14,887 bases of DNA from JBBRNV01 sp038227435 (GCA_038227435.1 JBBRPW010000016.1:1-14887); one strand, 5' to 3'; counted from the first letter of the stretch, positions 6,034 to 13,556 are shown. The notes: generated from the letters alone by a model not told the origin. A program made the numbers and translations.

Positions 6034-8013
6034 ATGTTAAAGAAATTAGTTACAGGCGTAGTCGCAATTGCTACCGTTTTCGGAGCATTTGCATTCGTCG
6101 TTGCAGTCCCAGCGCAAGCTGCTGACTCAATGATGACAACAACAACAACAACAATGACATCGTCATCAATGTCATTCAATACTAACCTCACAGTAGGAAG
6201 TCGAGGAGCAGATGTTACAGCACTTCAATCTATCCTTATTTCAAAGGGATACCTTGCAATCGCTGCACCAACTGGATACTTTGGAGGTCTTACACGATCA
6301 GCCCTTGCTCGATGGCAAGCTTCTGTAGGAATCGCACCAGCAGTTGGATTCTTCGGACCAATCACACGAGCATTTGTTAATTCAATGTCTGGTGGATCAA
6401 TGGGAGGAGGAACAGGAACACCATCATTGTGTCCAGCAGGATACACTGTGGTACCTCAGCAACCAGCAGGATTTACTTGTGTAGTTTCTACAACAGGTGG
6501 AACAACAGGTGGAATCACAACTCATGGAGTTGAAGGAACAATTAACGTTGAAAAAGAAACAGCTGGAGTTAAAACAACAGCTTACGAAGGAGATTCAATG
6601 ATCGCCCTTCTTGGTGTACGTATCGAAGCTAAAACTTCAGATATGTCAGTTTCTCGAGTACGTGTTAATCTAGGAACAACAACAGACAGTTACAACAAAA
6701 TCTTTAGAAAGATTTATTTAACTGATTCAAATGGTGCCGTTCTTGCTTCAACAGATCTAAACTCACAATCAGTTACACGAGTGTCAGGAACAACTCCTAC
6801 ATATTACGTAACTCTTGCTGGATTTAACTATGTTATTGCTAAGGATGATAAGAAGTCACTTTATGTAAAGTTTGACCTCTACCCATCAATTAGTTCAACA
6901 TACACAGCTGGAACAAAAACTCTCTCTTTCTACCAATTCGATGCAATTCGAGCTGTAGACGGAGCTGGAATTGACCAGTATTCATCAGGAGCTGATTCAA
7001 TCACTCAAGTATTCTCAATTTCTACAAATCTTTCAGATTCTGCAACTCTAACTGTGTCAACAGACCCAGGAGTACGAAAGGCAACAACAATTGTTGCTGA
7101 TCAAGGAGCAAACAACAATGAGAAAGATATGGAAACTATCGGATCATTCCGAGTACTTGCTGAAAAAGACAGCGTACTGTTACGAGACTTAAGTGTAGTA
7201 GTTGCTTCATCATCTGTTGCAACAACTCAACTTCAAACTCTCTACTTGTTTGATGGTTCATCACAAGTTGGAACAGCATCAAGTCTAAACGGAACATTCT
7301 CATTTACATCAATCAACCAAACAGTTGATAAAGATGTTTATAAGACTTACGTTTTGAAAGCAGACTTCCGATCAGCAGGAACAACAGCTGTAACATATAC
7401 AGTTGGAGCAGTTTCTGTGACATCAGCAGAATCTTCAAAGACAGGACGAACAGTCGCAGTTAGCACTCTTTCATCAGGAGCTGGTGAAACAATGTCAGTT
7501 GTATCTAAGGGAGTTATCTCAACACTTGCATCAAATCCAATTTCTATCACAAAAGATGGAACAGATCCTGCAACTGGATACCACCTAACAGCTACATTCA
7601 ACTTGAATTTGAAAGCAGTAGGAGCTGATGCAACATTTGCAACAACTTCATCAGCATTCGCATTCACAATCTTGAAGAACGGAAGTGCATTGACTGTACC
7701 AGCTACATCAACAACTTCTTACTACCCAGGAACACAACCAACAGGAGTTACTCAATACTTAGCAAACTCAGGAGGATTCGTTCTTCCTCGAAATGCTGAG
7801 ATTACAGTTCCAGTTACTTTGAAACTTGATGCAAACAATGCAAGCGACATCGCTTCATACTTTACTTCAGGAAACTTCTCAGTAAAACTTAGCTCAATTA
7901 GTTATATTTCTGGTGGAACAACAGTTAACGGTGTAAATACAGGTGGAGTTGCAGTAACAAATAGTTACGTAACAAACACAAACTTTACAACTGCTGAAGT
8001 TCAACGACCGTAA
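6034..8013 (+). CDS. Secreted peptidoglycan-binding, S-layer-like surface protein
   Basis: The 659-residue protein has a clear Sec signal peptide: MLKK, a hydrophobic core, and VPAQA/AD with cleavage near 29-30. A Met/Thr/Ser-rich stretch follows, including six Thr encoded by six ACA codons in a row (6136-6153). Residues about 50-117 form a PG_binding_1 domain (LTVGSRGADVTALQSILISKGYL ... GYFGGLTRSALARWQ ... GFFGPITRAFVN), which anchors proteins to peptidoglycan. A Cys133-Cys149 loop (CPAGYTVVPQQPAGFTC) and about 490 residues of Thr/Ser/Val-rich beta-sandwich sequence complete it. No sortase motif or catalytic residues are seen. Codon use is strongly biased (GGA for Gly, CGA for Arg, ACA/TCA), unlike the next gene, suggesting very high expression. 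A major envelope or S-layer component is the likeliest role (inference). It has its own structured leader and a strong terminator. Confidence 0.85.
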   Translation: MLKKLVTGVVAIATVFGAFAFVVAVPAQAADSMMTTTTTTMTSSSMSFNTNLTVGSRGADVTALQSILISKGYLAIAAPTGYFGGLTRSALARWQASVGIAPAVGFFGPITRAFVNSMSGGSMGGGTGTPSLCPAGYTVVPQQPAGFTCVVSTTGGTTGGITTHGVEGTINVEKETAGVKTTAYEGDSMIALLGVRIEAKTSDMSVSRVRVNLGTTTDSYNKIFRKIYLTDSNGAVLASTDLNSQSVTRVSGTTPTYYVTLAGFNYVIAKDDKKSLYVKFDLYPSISSTYTAGTKTLSFYQFDAIRAVDGAGIDQYSSGADSITQVFSISTNLSDSATLTVSTDPGVRKATTIVADQGANNNEKDMETIGSFRVLAEKDSVLLRDLSVVVASSSVATTQLQTLYLFDGSSQVGTASSLNGTFSFTSINQTVDKDVYKTYVLKADFRSAGTTAVTYTVGAVSVTSAESSKTGRTVAVSTLSSGAGETMSVVSKGVISTLASNPISITKDGTDPATGYHLTATFNLNLKAVGADATFATTSSAFAFTILKNGSALTVPATSTTSYYPGTQPTGVTQYLANSGGFVLPRNAEITVPVTLKLDANNASDIASYFTSGNFSVKLSSISYISGGTTVNGVNTGGVAVTNSYVTNTNFTTAEVQRP

Positions 8014-8060
8014 GTATAGTAATTTGATTAAAGTTGTTACCTAAACAGTAACCTTTGGTT

Positions 8061-8098
8061 AAAACAAAAAACCGCCCTTCGGGGCGGTTTTTTGTTTT
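8061..8098 (+). terminator. Strong intrinsic terminator with UUCG tetraloop
   Basis: CCGCCC (8072-8077), TTCG (8078-8081) and GGGCGG (8082-8087) are flanked by A6 and T6. Pairing continues outward to give an uninterrupted 17-bp stem over 8061-8077/8082-8098. It lies 48 nt after the stop of the PG-binding protein gene and ends that transcript. The A/T flanks would also let it work on the minus strand. Confidence 0.95.
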
Positions 8099-8143
8099 CC
8101 TCTTTTGTTAATTGAGGTTTTAGATATTTTCGAATTTCGAAGG

Positions 8144-8149
8144 TATACT
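8144..8149 (+). promoter_or_regulatory. Candidate -10 box before the 32-residue peptide gene
   Basis: TATACT ends 6 nt before the ATG at 8156, placing the predicted start of transcription at the start codon itself (leaderless mRNA). No good -35 hexamer is visible at 15-18 nt spacing. Confidence 0.35.
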
Positions 8150-8155
8150 TATTAC

Positions 8156-8254
8156 ATGATTGATCCTACATCAATGCTCATGATTAGACGTTTTATCTTA
8201 ATTATTGTTGGAGCCTTTATCTTATTTTTTATTGCTGGCTTTATTTTGTCTTAA
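8156..8254 (+). CDS. Hypothetical 32-residue single-pass membrane peptide
   Basis: This short frame opens with ATG at 8156 and ends with TAA at 8252-8254. It encodes MIDPTSMLMIRRFILIIVGA and then FILFFIAGFILS. A short polar head with two arginines (11-12) precedes about 20 uninterrupted hydrophobic residues (13-31), the pattern of a small inner-membrane protein with the N-terminus inside. It lies between the terminator of the PG-binding gene and the start of the LCAT-like gene, 46 nt upstream of the latter. It is preceded by a TATACT box. No family is recognised. It could be a chance frame in AT-rich DNA; the tidy topology and the position between a terminator and a gene support it moderately. 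Confidence 0.45.
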   Translation: MIDPTSMLMIRRFILIIVGAFILFFIAGFILS

Positions 8255-8300
8255 AGTAAACTTAATCAAAATTTCATACTCTTTTTTGTAGGCTCTATGA

Positions 8301-11300
8301 ATGAAATTATTCATTTACAGAGTTTTATTTTTATCAATTGGTGCTATTTGTTTATTTGGATTTCAAATTCCTGCATACGCAGAGTCAAATATTTTGCCGG
8401 AAATAATTAGTTCGGAACTCATTCTTTTACCCGAAAATGGAGCATATTTTGTTAATCCGAATGGAACCACTGTCACACCAGAAGGAATACTCACACTGAT
8501 GCCAGGAGTTACTCTTCATATGGCAGACCAACCCCTTATTGTAAAAGGTCAACTGAAAGCACAAGGACTGTTTAATAAGAAAGTTATTTTCGATAGTAGC
8601 GACAGCTTTAAAAAAAGGGGAATATATATTGATGAAAATGCAATTGTGGGAGATTTTACAAACCTTAAGCTCATTAATTCTTCAGACGGAATTATTTTTT
8701 CTAACTCAAAAAATACGAATTTATCTAATATTGAAATAAATAATTCTTATCACGGTATTACTGTTCTAAAAGGAACATCAACAATTAACAACGTTTCAAT
8801 TAGTGGTTCCGGTTCAATTGAATTATTCGGAGGCGCTTCAGTTACATTAAATAATATTGAAGTAAAAAATACTGAGGGAGTAAACATTTTTAATGTAAAA
8901 GATTCTCATATCGTTCTTTCGAATGCATTTTTTGAAAACATACAAAATAGTAACGGCATTAAATTATCTAATAGTTTTTTCGAAGGGAACAATATAAAAG
9001 CAATCCAAGGAAATGATGCATTTTTTGATTCATACAAAAGTAATTTTATATTATCATCAAGCTCGATTTCAAATTTCGATACGGCATTAAATGTTACCAA
9101 GTCGCATTTTATGATCGCAAGTACAAGTATTTTAAGTAATCAAAATGGAATTATTATAAATAGGGGAGGGGGTCCAATTTTTTCTGAAAAAAACAAAAAA
9201 GATAGAAGTATCGCTTTTAAGATTACTCATTTGTTAAGCAATTTATTTAAGGCGGGAGTGGCTTTTGCAGATGAGAATAATATCTTTAATCAAACAGACC
9301 GAATAATAACAAACTCCCTTATTTCAAATAATATAAAGGTCGGTGTAGATAATCATTCATACGATGTAGTTAATGCCAAAAATAATAACTGGGGAAGTGA
9401 ACTTGGTCCGTATGCAATCTTAGAAAATCCTAATGGAACAGGAAACTCAGTAATAGGAAATGTTTTGTTCAATCCTTGGATTACAAGTTATTTCAGTCCT
9501 TTAAAATGTTGTTCAAGCGTTATCTTTATTCCTGGTTTTGAAGGAAGTCGTTTATACGCAAAAGGAGTTTTAAATACCGAAAATCAATTGTGGGAACCAA
9601 ACAGAAATGCTGATGTTGAAAAGTTATTTATGGATGTACAAGGAAACTCACTAACAAGCGATGTGTATACAAAAGATATTATTGATAGAAGTAATATAAC
9701 TCCTTTTGGAATATTTGATTCCGATGTATACAAAGGACTAATAGATAGAATGAATAATCTTGTTGCTTCCGGAACTATAAAAGAATTTAAAATTGCTCCT
9801 TACGATTGGAGATATTCATTCGCGTCAACAAGTGGAAAAGATATTTCATTACAAAATTCAACATATTCTATTATCGATGAAATTAAAAGAATAGCCTCTA
9901 GTTCGATTACAAAGAAAGTAACCCTCATCGGACATAGCGGAGGAGGGTTAGTGATAAAAGAACTAATTAAAAATATAGGTAGTTCTTCTCTATTAATAGA
10001 TAATTTAATATTAGTAGCTAGCCCACAAATCGGTTCAAACTCTGCAGTCACAGGTCTTTTATATGGAGATAATCAAAGCATAGGAGGGGGAATAATTCTA
10101 TCAAAAGAAACAGCAAAAAATCTTGGAAAAAATATTCCATCTGCATATGATTTATTGCCTCAACAGGGTTTAACCAATGAAAGTATTATTAAGTTTGATA
10201 CATCTGTTGCAAGTAAAACCGATCTAATTAAAAAATTCGGTACGAGTGTCACATATGAAAATTTAGATAAATTCATTACCCATATTTCAGAGAGTGACAC
10301 TGAAGCAGGGGATGTAAATAAGACAAATTTATTTGAATCTCGAAATAGATTTAATTTGATTAAAGACTTAGTGCTTCCGAGCAATATTAATATATTCCAA
10401 ATCGCTGCGTACGGCATAGACACGATTAAGGACATTACATACAAAATGATTAAAAATTGTGTAAAGGATTTATATGGCCCTTGTATTTCGTATAGTTTTT
10501 TAGATCATATTCCTAGCTTTCAAACAAGTGGAGATGGAACAGTATCAATTAAAAGTGCACTCGCACTCTCAAGTACTGATTTTTTTGTAAACCTCGGTAG
10601 GTTTAATGAAGAAAATAACAAAAACTTTTCTCATGTAAATATTATGTCTGCACCAATTATCGGAGATATATTGAGTTATCTTGTTAATAAAATTACCGCT
10701 CCATTTATTTCAGATTATGTGTATACAGTTGGAACGAGTACATATCAATCTTTTCAAACTCAGGTTGAAAATTATGATTCAAAAAAAGTGCTCGAAATAT
10801 CAGTACACTCCCCAGTTAATTTGATGATTACCGATTCTTTGGGTCGGAAGACAGGAATGTATAAAATTCCGAATTCCGATCTTAATCGAATAGTTGAACA
10901 AATACCAAATAGTTCATACAAAGAAATAGGGGAAGGGAAATATGTGTACCTTCCCGACAGGTCTGGATTTAAGGTTGATCTTGATGCATACGACTACGGC
11001 TCGTTTTCCTTAAATATTGAGCATAAGAAATACGAAACTGGAGTTTTAGGTACCGATACAAGCCTACCTTCATTCAGTTTCAATAATATCCCTATTACTT
11101 CGAGCTCTTCTGCTACGTTAAATTTGCTCAACGAATTAGGTCCAGTTTTAGAATTAGATATAAATGGAGATAATATTTCTGACGAAATCATTCCAGCTAA
11201 TTCCTTAAAAGATATACAGTTAAGTACAAGTACACTTTCTAAAATTTCGATTAAACAAAAACTTATACTAAATCTAGTAAACCTTCGTTCGCTCATTTCT

Positions 11301-11534
11301 TTTTCGCAAATCAAAAGCCATAAAAAAATCGCTTTGATTAAAAGAGTGAATCATGTTTTAGAATTACTCGACAAAGTAAAATTATCTCAACAAAAACAAG
11401 ATGCATTGGCTAAAAGTATAAAAAAATTATTCGACAAATTGAGTAAAAATAAATTATCTTTAATCGACATAAATGAATCAAGTAACAAAAGTCTTATTGT
11501 GGAAATAGACGATAGTCTAGATCAATTAGATTGA
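8301..11534 (+). CDS. Secreted beta-helix / LCAT-like lipase-acyltransferase fusion
   Basis: The 1077-residue protein has a signal peptide (MKLFIYRVLFLSIGAICLFG, cleaved near AYA/ES at 27-28). Residues about 40-395 are Asn/Ser/Ile-rich repeats of a right-handed beta-helix (NosD/pectate-lyase type), ending with the usual 'NNNWGSELGP..ENPNGTGN..FNPW' cap. From about 406 comes an alpha/beta hydrolase of the lecithin:cholesterol acyltransferase family: VIFIPGFEGSRL (407-418, oxyanion region), APYDWR (499-504), the nucleophile elbow GHSGG (544-548, Ser546), SGDGTV (743-748, Asp745) and a late His (FSHVN, His778). A beta-rich domain (about 820-960) and a lysine-rich helical tail (975-1055) follow. 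It is probably exported and acts on lipid esters at the cell surface (inference). Codon use is ordinary, unlike the preceding surface-protein gene. ATG at 8297 is out of frame, so 8301 is the start. Confidence 0.85.
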   Translation: MKLFIYRVLFLSIGAICLFGFQIPAYAESNILPEIISSELILLPENGAYFVNPNGTTVTPEGILTLMPGVTLHMADQPLIVKGQLKAQGLFNKKVIFDSSDSFKKRGIYIDENAIVGDFTNLKLINSSDGIIFSNSKNTNLSNIEINNSYHGITVLKGTSTINNVSISGSGSIELFGGASVTLNNIEVKNTEGVNIFNVKDSHIVLSNAFFENIQNSNGIKLSNSFFEGNNIKAIQGNDAFFDSYKSNFILSSSSISNFDTALNVTKSHFMIASTSILSNQNGIIINRGGGPIFSEKNKKDRSIAFKITHLLSNLFKAGVAFADENNIFNQTDRIITNSLISNNIKVGVDNHSYDVVNAKNNNWGSELGPYAILENPNGTGNSVIGNVLFNPWITSYFSPLKCCSSVIFIPGFEGSRLYAKGVLNTENQLWEPNRNADVEKLFMDVQGNSLTSDVYTKDIIDRSNITPFGIFDSDVYKGLIDRMNNLVASGTIKEFKIAPYDWRYSFASTSGKDISLQNSTYSIIDEIKRIASSSITKKVTLIGHSGGGLVIKELIKNIGSSSLLIDNLILVASPQIGSNSAVTGLLYGDNQSIGGGIILSKETAKNLGKNIPSAYDLLPQQGLTNESIIKFDTSVASKTDLIKKFGTSVTYENLDKFITHISESDTEAGDVNKTNLFESRNRFNLIKDLVLPSNINIFQIAAYGIDTIKDITYKMIKNCVKDLYGPCISYSFLDHIPSFQTSGDGTVSIKSALALSSTDFFVNLGRFNEENNKNFSHVNIMSAPIIGDILSYLVNKITAPFISDYVYTVGTSTYQSFQTQVENYDSKKVLEISVHSPVNLMITDSLGRKTGMYKIPNSDLNRIVEQIPNSSYKEIGEGKYVYLPDRSGFKVDLDAYDYGSFSLNIEHKKYETGVLGTDTSLPSFSFNNIPITSSSSATLNLLNELGPVLELDINGDNISDEIIPANSLKDIQLSTSTLSKISIKQKLILNLVNLRSLISFSQIKSHKKIALIKRVNHVLELLDKVKLSQQKQDALAKSIKKLFDKLSKNKLSLIDINESSNKSLIVEIDDSLDQLD

Positions 11535-11589
11535 TATGAACTAGATACACCCACATACGCACTACAATATCTGCTCTGCCTAAAAGGTT

Positions 11590-11617
11590 TTGACAAAAAG
11601 TATAAAAAAGGTATATT
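11590..11617 (+). promoter_or_regulatory. Promoter of the rplJ-rplL operon
   Basis: TTGACA (11590-11595), a 16-bp spacer and TATATT (11612-11617). The -35 is perfect and the -10 has five of six consensus bases. Transcription should start near 11624, giving a leader of about 200 nt before rplJ. The 55 bases between the previous stop and the -35 hold no terminator that I can see. Confidence 0.8.
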
Positions 11618-11637
11618 CGTAACACAACGCTTCGGAG

Positions 11638-11770
11638 AAAAAAGGCATTTATAAGACCTTTTGAGAGGCTGAGTTTCGGTAATAAGGCCTAAAAACCTTA
11701 TTTCCCTAACTCTCCAACTCCAAAGCTCTGTGCTCCTGCTTTAAAATATAAAGCAAAAGCATGGAGTTTT
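11638..11770 (+). ncRNA. Structured L10-type ribosomal protein leader
   Basis: Within the leader, AAAAGG (11640-11645) pairs with CCTTTT (11657-11662). AATAAGG (11681-11687) pairs with CCTTATT (11696-11702). GAGAG (11663-11667) can pair with CTCTC (11710-11714) around that hairpin. AACTCCA (11716-11722) pairs with TGGAGTT (11762-11768) and encloses a TGCTTTA/TAAAGCA hairpin (11737-11743/11749-11755). In many bacteria the L10(L12)4 complex binds its own mRNA leader to repress rplJL translation. Position and architecture fit this, but a match to the known L10 leader consensus was not computed. Confidence 0.6.
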
Positions 11771-11824
11771 TGTTTAAAGCTTGTAGGTCGAAAACGTTAG
11801 TAATTAAATCAAAAAACAATCAAT

Positions 11825-12313
11825 ATGGCACTTACAAAAACACAAAAGCAAGATTTATTTGCAAAAGTGGATGAGGCGGTCAAAGGATCAAAATCAGTCG
11901 TTTTTGTGAACTTTCACAAACTACCGGTTTCTGAAGGAACAAAAGTTCGACGCGCACTTCGAACAAGTGGTGTATCGTACATAGTTGCTAAAAAGACTGT
12001 TACCAAAAAAGTTCTTGAAAAACAATCACTCAAAGGAACAATGCCCGAACTTCCAGGAGAACTTGCACTCGCATACTCCGACGATTTAATGGCATCAGCC
12101 CGCGAGGTGTATAAATTTGAAAAAGAACTTGAGAAAAAAATCTCAATTATGGGAGGAATTTTCGATGGTGTATATCAAACAAGAGAAGAGATGATGGCGA
12201 TCGCTACAATTCCAGGACGAGAAGTATTACTTGGAATGTTCTTAAATGTAATCAACTCTCCAATCCAAGGATTTGCAGTTGCACTTGATCAGATTGCAGC
12301 AAAGAAAGCATAG
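11825..12313 (+). CDS. rplJ: 50S ribosomal protein L10
   Basis: The 162-residue L10 protein is the base of the ribosomal stalk: it binds 23S rRNA near the GTPase centre and carries L7/L12 dimers on its C-terminal helix. The sequence is collinear with the family. The N-terminal RNA-binding domain has MALTKTQKQDLFAKVDEAVK, then SVVFVNFHKLPVSEGTKVRRALRTSGVSYIVAKKTVTKKVL. The central part has PGELALAYSDD, and the C-terminus carries a hydrophobic helix (LGMFLNVINSPIQGFAVALDQIAAKKA) for L12 binding. The length is typical. No Shine-Dalgarno sequence precedes the ATG (context AACAATCAATATG). It is first in a two-gene operon with rplL, with its own promoter and leader. rplK/rplA upstream and rpoBC downstream, usual in other bacteria, are absent here. 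Confidence 0.97.
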   Translation: MALTKTQKQDLFAKVDEAVKGSKSVVFVNFHKLPVSEGTKVRRALRTSGVSYIVAKKTVTKKVLEKQSLKGTMPELPGELALAYSDDLMASAREVYKFEKELEKKISIMGGIFDGVYQTREEMMAIATIPGREVLLGMFLNVINSPIQGFAVALDQIAAKKA

Positions 12314-12357
12314 AGCTCGAAAATAAATTAAAAATTATAAACAATAAACATATTATT

Positions 12358-12741
12358 ATGGACAACATTGAAACACCGGCAGAATTTAAAGATATTGTAG
12401 AAAAGATTGAAAAAATGTCAGTACTTGAATTGAACACACTCGTTAAATTTTTAGAAAAGAAATTTGGTGTATCAGCACAAGCGGTAGCTGCAGCGGGACC
12501 CGCAGTAGCAGCCGGAGCAGCTGAAGAAAAATCATCATTTAATGTACACCTTACAGAGGCTGGTGCACAAAAAATTGCAGTGATTAAAGCAGTTAAGGAA
12601 GCTCTAGCCCTTGGTCTTAAGGAAGCAAAAGACCTTGTAGATGCAGCTCCTTCAGTTCTTAAAGAAGGAATGAAGAAAGAAGATGCTGAAGCCCTAAAAG
12701 CAGCAGTTGAAACAGCTGGAGGAAAAGTAGAACTTAAATAA
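12358..12741 (+). CDS. rplL: 50S ribosomal protein L7/L12
   Basis: The 127-residue stalk protein recruits and activates translational GTPases (EF-Tu, EF-G, IF2). Residues 1-40 form the helical dimerisation domain (FKDIVEKIEKMSVLELNTLVKFLEKKFGV). Residues about 41-57 are the Ala/Gly/Pro-rich hinge (AVAAAGPAVAAGAAEE). The C-terminal domain has the family signature VHLTEAGAQKIAVIKAVKEALALGLKEAKDLVDAAP and ends KAAVETAGGKVELK. The gene lies 44 nt after rplJ and is certainly co-transcribed. Its stop codon (ending 12741) is followed after 2 nt by the left arm of a large inverted repeat. There is no Shine-Dalgarno sequence (ACATATTATTATG). Confidence 0.98.
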   Translation: MDNIETPAEFKDIVEKIEKMSVLELNTLVKFLEKKFGVSAQAVAAAGPAVAAGAAEEKSSFNVHLTEAGAQKIAVIKAVKEALALGLKEAKDLVDAAPSVLKEGMKKEDAEALKAAVETAGGKVELK

Positions 12742-12743
12742 GT

Positions 12744-12850
12744 AAAATATAAAAGCATGATATTCAGACACGGATCGCCGCTAGCAAGCGGCGACCTATG
12801 CTCGGAGCCAAGCTCCTGTGCAATGTCTTCCTATCATGCTTTTATATTTT
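12744..12850 (+). ncRNA. Cloverleaf-like structured element ending the rplJL transcript
   Basis: A perfect 19-bp stem joins 12744-12762 to 12832-12850. Inside it, AGACA (12766-12770) pairs with TGTCT (12824-12828). The enclosed part holds an 8-bp GC-rich hairpin (12775-12782/12787-12794, loop AGCA) and a 5-bp hairpin GGAGC-CAA-GCTCC (12804-12816). The outer stem's right arm is T-rich (CTTTTATATTTT), so the element may act as an unusual terminator or RNase III processing signal. It is not a tRNA: there is no anticodon or T-loop pattern. It is not a recognisable SRP, 6S or tmRNA either. It begins 2 nt after the rplL stop. Confidence 0.65.
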
Positions 12851-12877
12851 CCGTTTAAAATCTACTTAAAAGGCATT

Positions 12878-12905
12878 TTGCCGCCATTCCTTAATTTGTG
12901 ATAAA
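12878..12905 (+). promoter_or_regulatory. Weak candidate promoter for the 12961 gene
   Basis: TTGCCG (12878-12883), a 16-bp spacer and GATAAA (12900-12905) each match consensus at four of six positions. It lies 55 nt before the start codon and after the putative end of the rplJL transcript. Confidence 0.35.
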
Positions 12906-12960
12906 CTCAAGCAACTACTAGAAACCCAGAAATCATTAAAATCTCACACAAAATACATAT

Positions 12961-13539
12961 ATGGAAATGCTCGAAAAAATATTCGGATCGATTGCGAAAG
13001 TAAAAATAATGCGACTCTTTATTTTTAATCCAGACCAATATTTTACAGCAAAAGTTATTGCTGACCGAGCAAAAATTACCCCCTCACAAGCACGGCGCGA
13101 AATTGGGACACTTTTAAAAATCGGTTTAATCCGAAGACGAATAAATGGAAAAGTTCAAAACTTTGCACTGAATGAAAAGTTCGAACTTCTCAAAAGTTTA
13201 GAGCAACTCCTTCTTGCGGTGAGCCCAATTAGCGATAAAGAAATGGTTCAAAAATTAAGCCGTGTATGTCGTCTTAAACTTTTAGTATTCTCTGGAATTT
13301 TTGTAAGCAATGAAGATAGCAAGCTCGATATGCTTGTGGTGGGGGATAATATTCAGCGAAAATCTTTAGAGCGAACAATTTCTGTTTTCGAATCTTTTTT
13401 AGGGAAAGAATTACGCTACGCTGCACTGTCTGCCGCCGAGTTTAAATATCGTTCAAACATAGGCGACCGCCTCATCCGAGATTTGCTCGATTACAACCAC
13501 AAAGTGGTAGTAAATCGGATAGGAGAATTTGTAAAATAA
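12961..13539 (+). CDS. Winged-helix protein with degenerate nucleotidyltransferase-like domain
   Basis: This is a 192-residue cytoplasmic protein. Residues 1-75 (MEMLEKIFGSIAKVKIMRLFIFNPDQYFTAKVIADRAKITPSQARREIGTLLKIGLIRRRINGKVQNFALNEKF) form an ArsR/MarR-like winged helix. The recognition helix lies in PSQARREIGTLLKIG, and the wing (RRRINGKVQNFAL) is basic. Residues about 100-165 (RLKLLVFSGIFVSNEDSKLDMLVVGDNIQRKSLERTISVFE) resemble the MNT/polymerase-beta nucleotidyltransferase fold. The usual GSxxxGxxxxxSDIDL motif has decayed to FSGIFVSNEDSKLDML: one Asp of the catalytic pair is retained, and the GS is missing or reordered. It may therefore be a regulator with an inactive ligand-binding NTase domain (inference). 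The start context is ACATATATG without a Shine-Dalgarno sequence; Met3 is an alternative. An intrinsic terminator follows within 20 nt. Confidence 0.75.
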   Translation: MEMLEKIFGSIAKVKIMRLFIFNPDQYFTAKVIADRAKITPSQARREIGTLLKIGLIRRRINGKVQNFALNEKFELLKSLEQLLLAVSPISDKEMVQKLSRVCRLKLLVFSGIFVSNEDSKLDMLVVGDNIQRKSLERTISVFESFLGKELRYAALSAAEFKYRSNIGDRLIRDLLDYNHKVVVNRIGEFVK

Positions 13540-13556
13540 GCTCTCGGCAACCTTCC

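Noticed and set aside
12252..12758. A minus-strand frame of 168 codons opposite rplL
   Set aside because: It is antisense to an unmistakable ribosomal protein gene. The Ala/Ser-rich translation is a codon-bias artefact.
12744..12850. The cloverleaf-like element as a tRNA or tmRNA
   Set aside because: There is no anticodon arm, no TTCGAnTC T-loop, and the closing stem is 19 bp, not 7.
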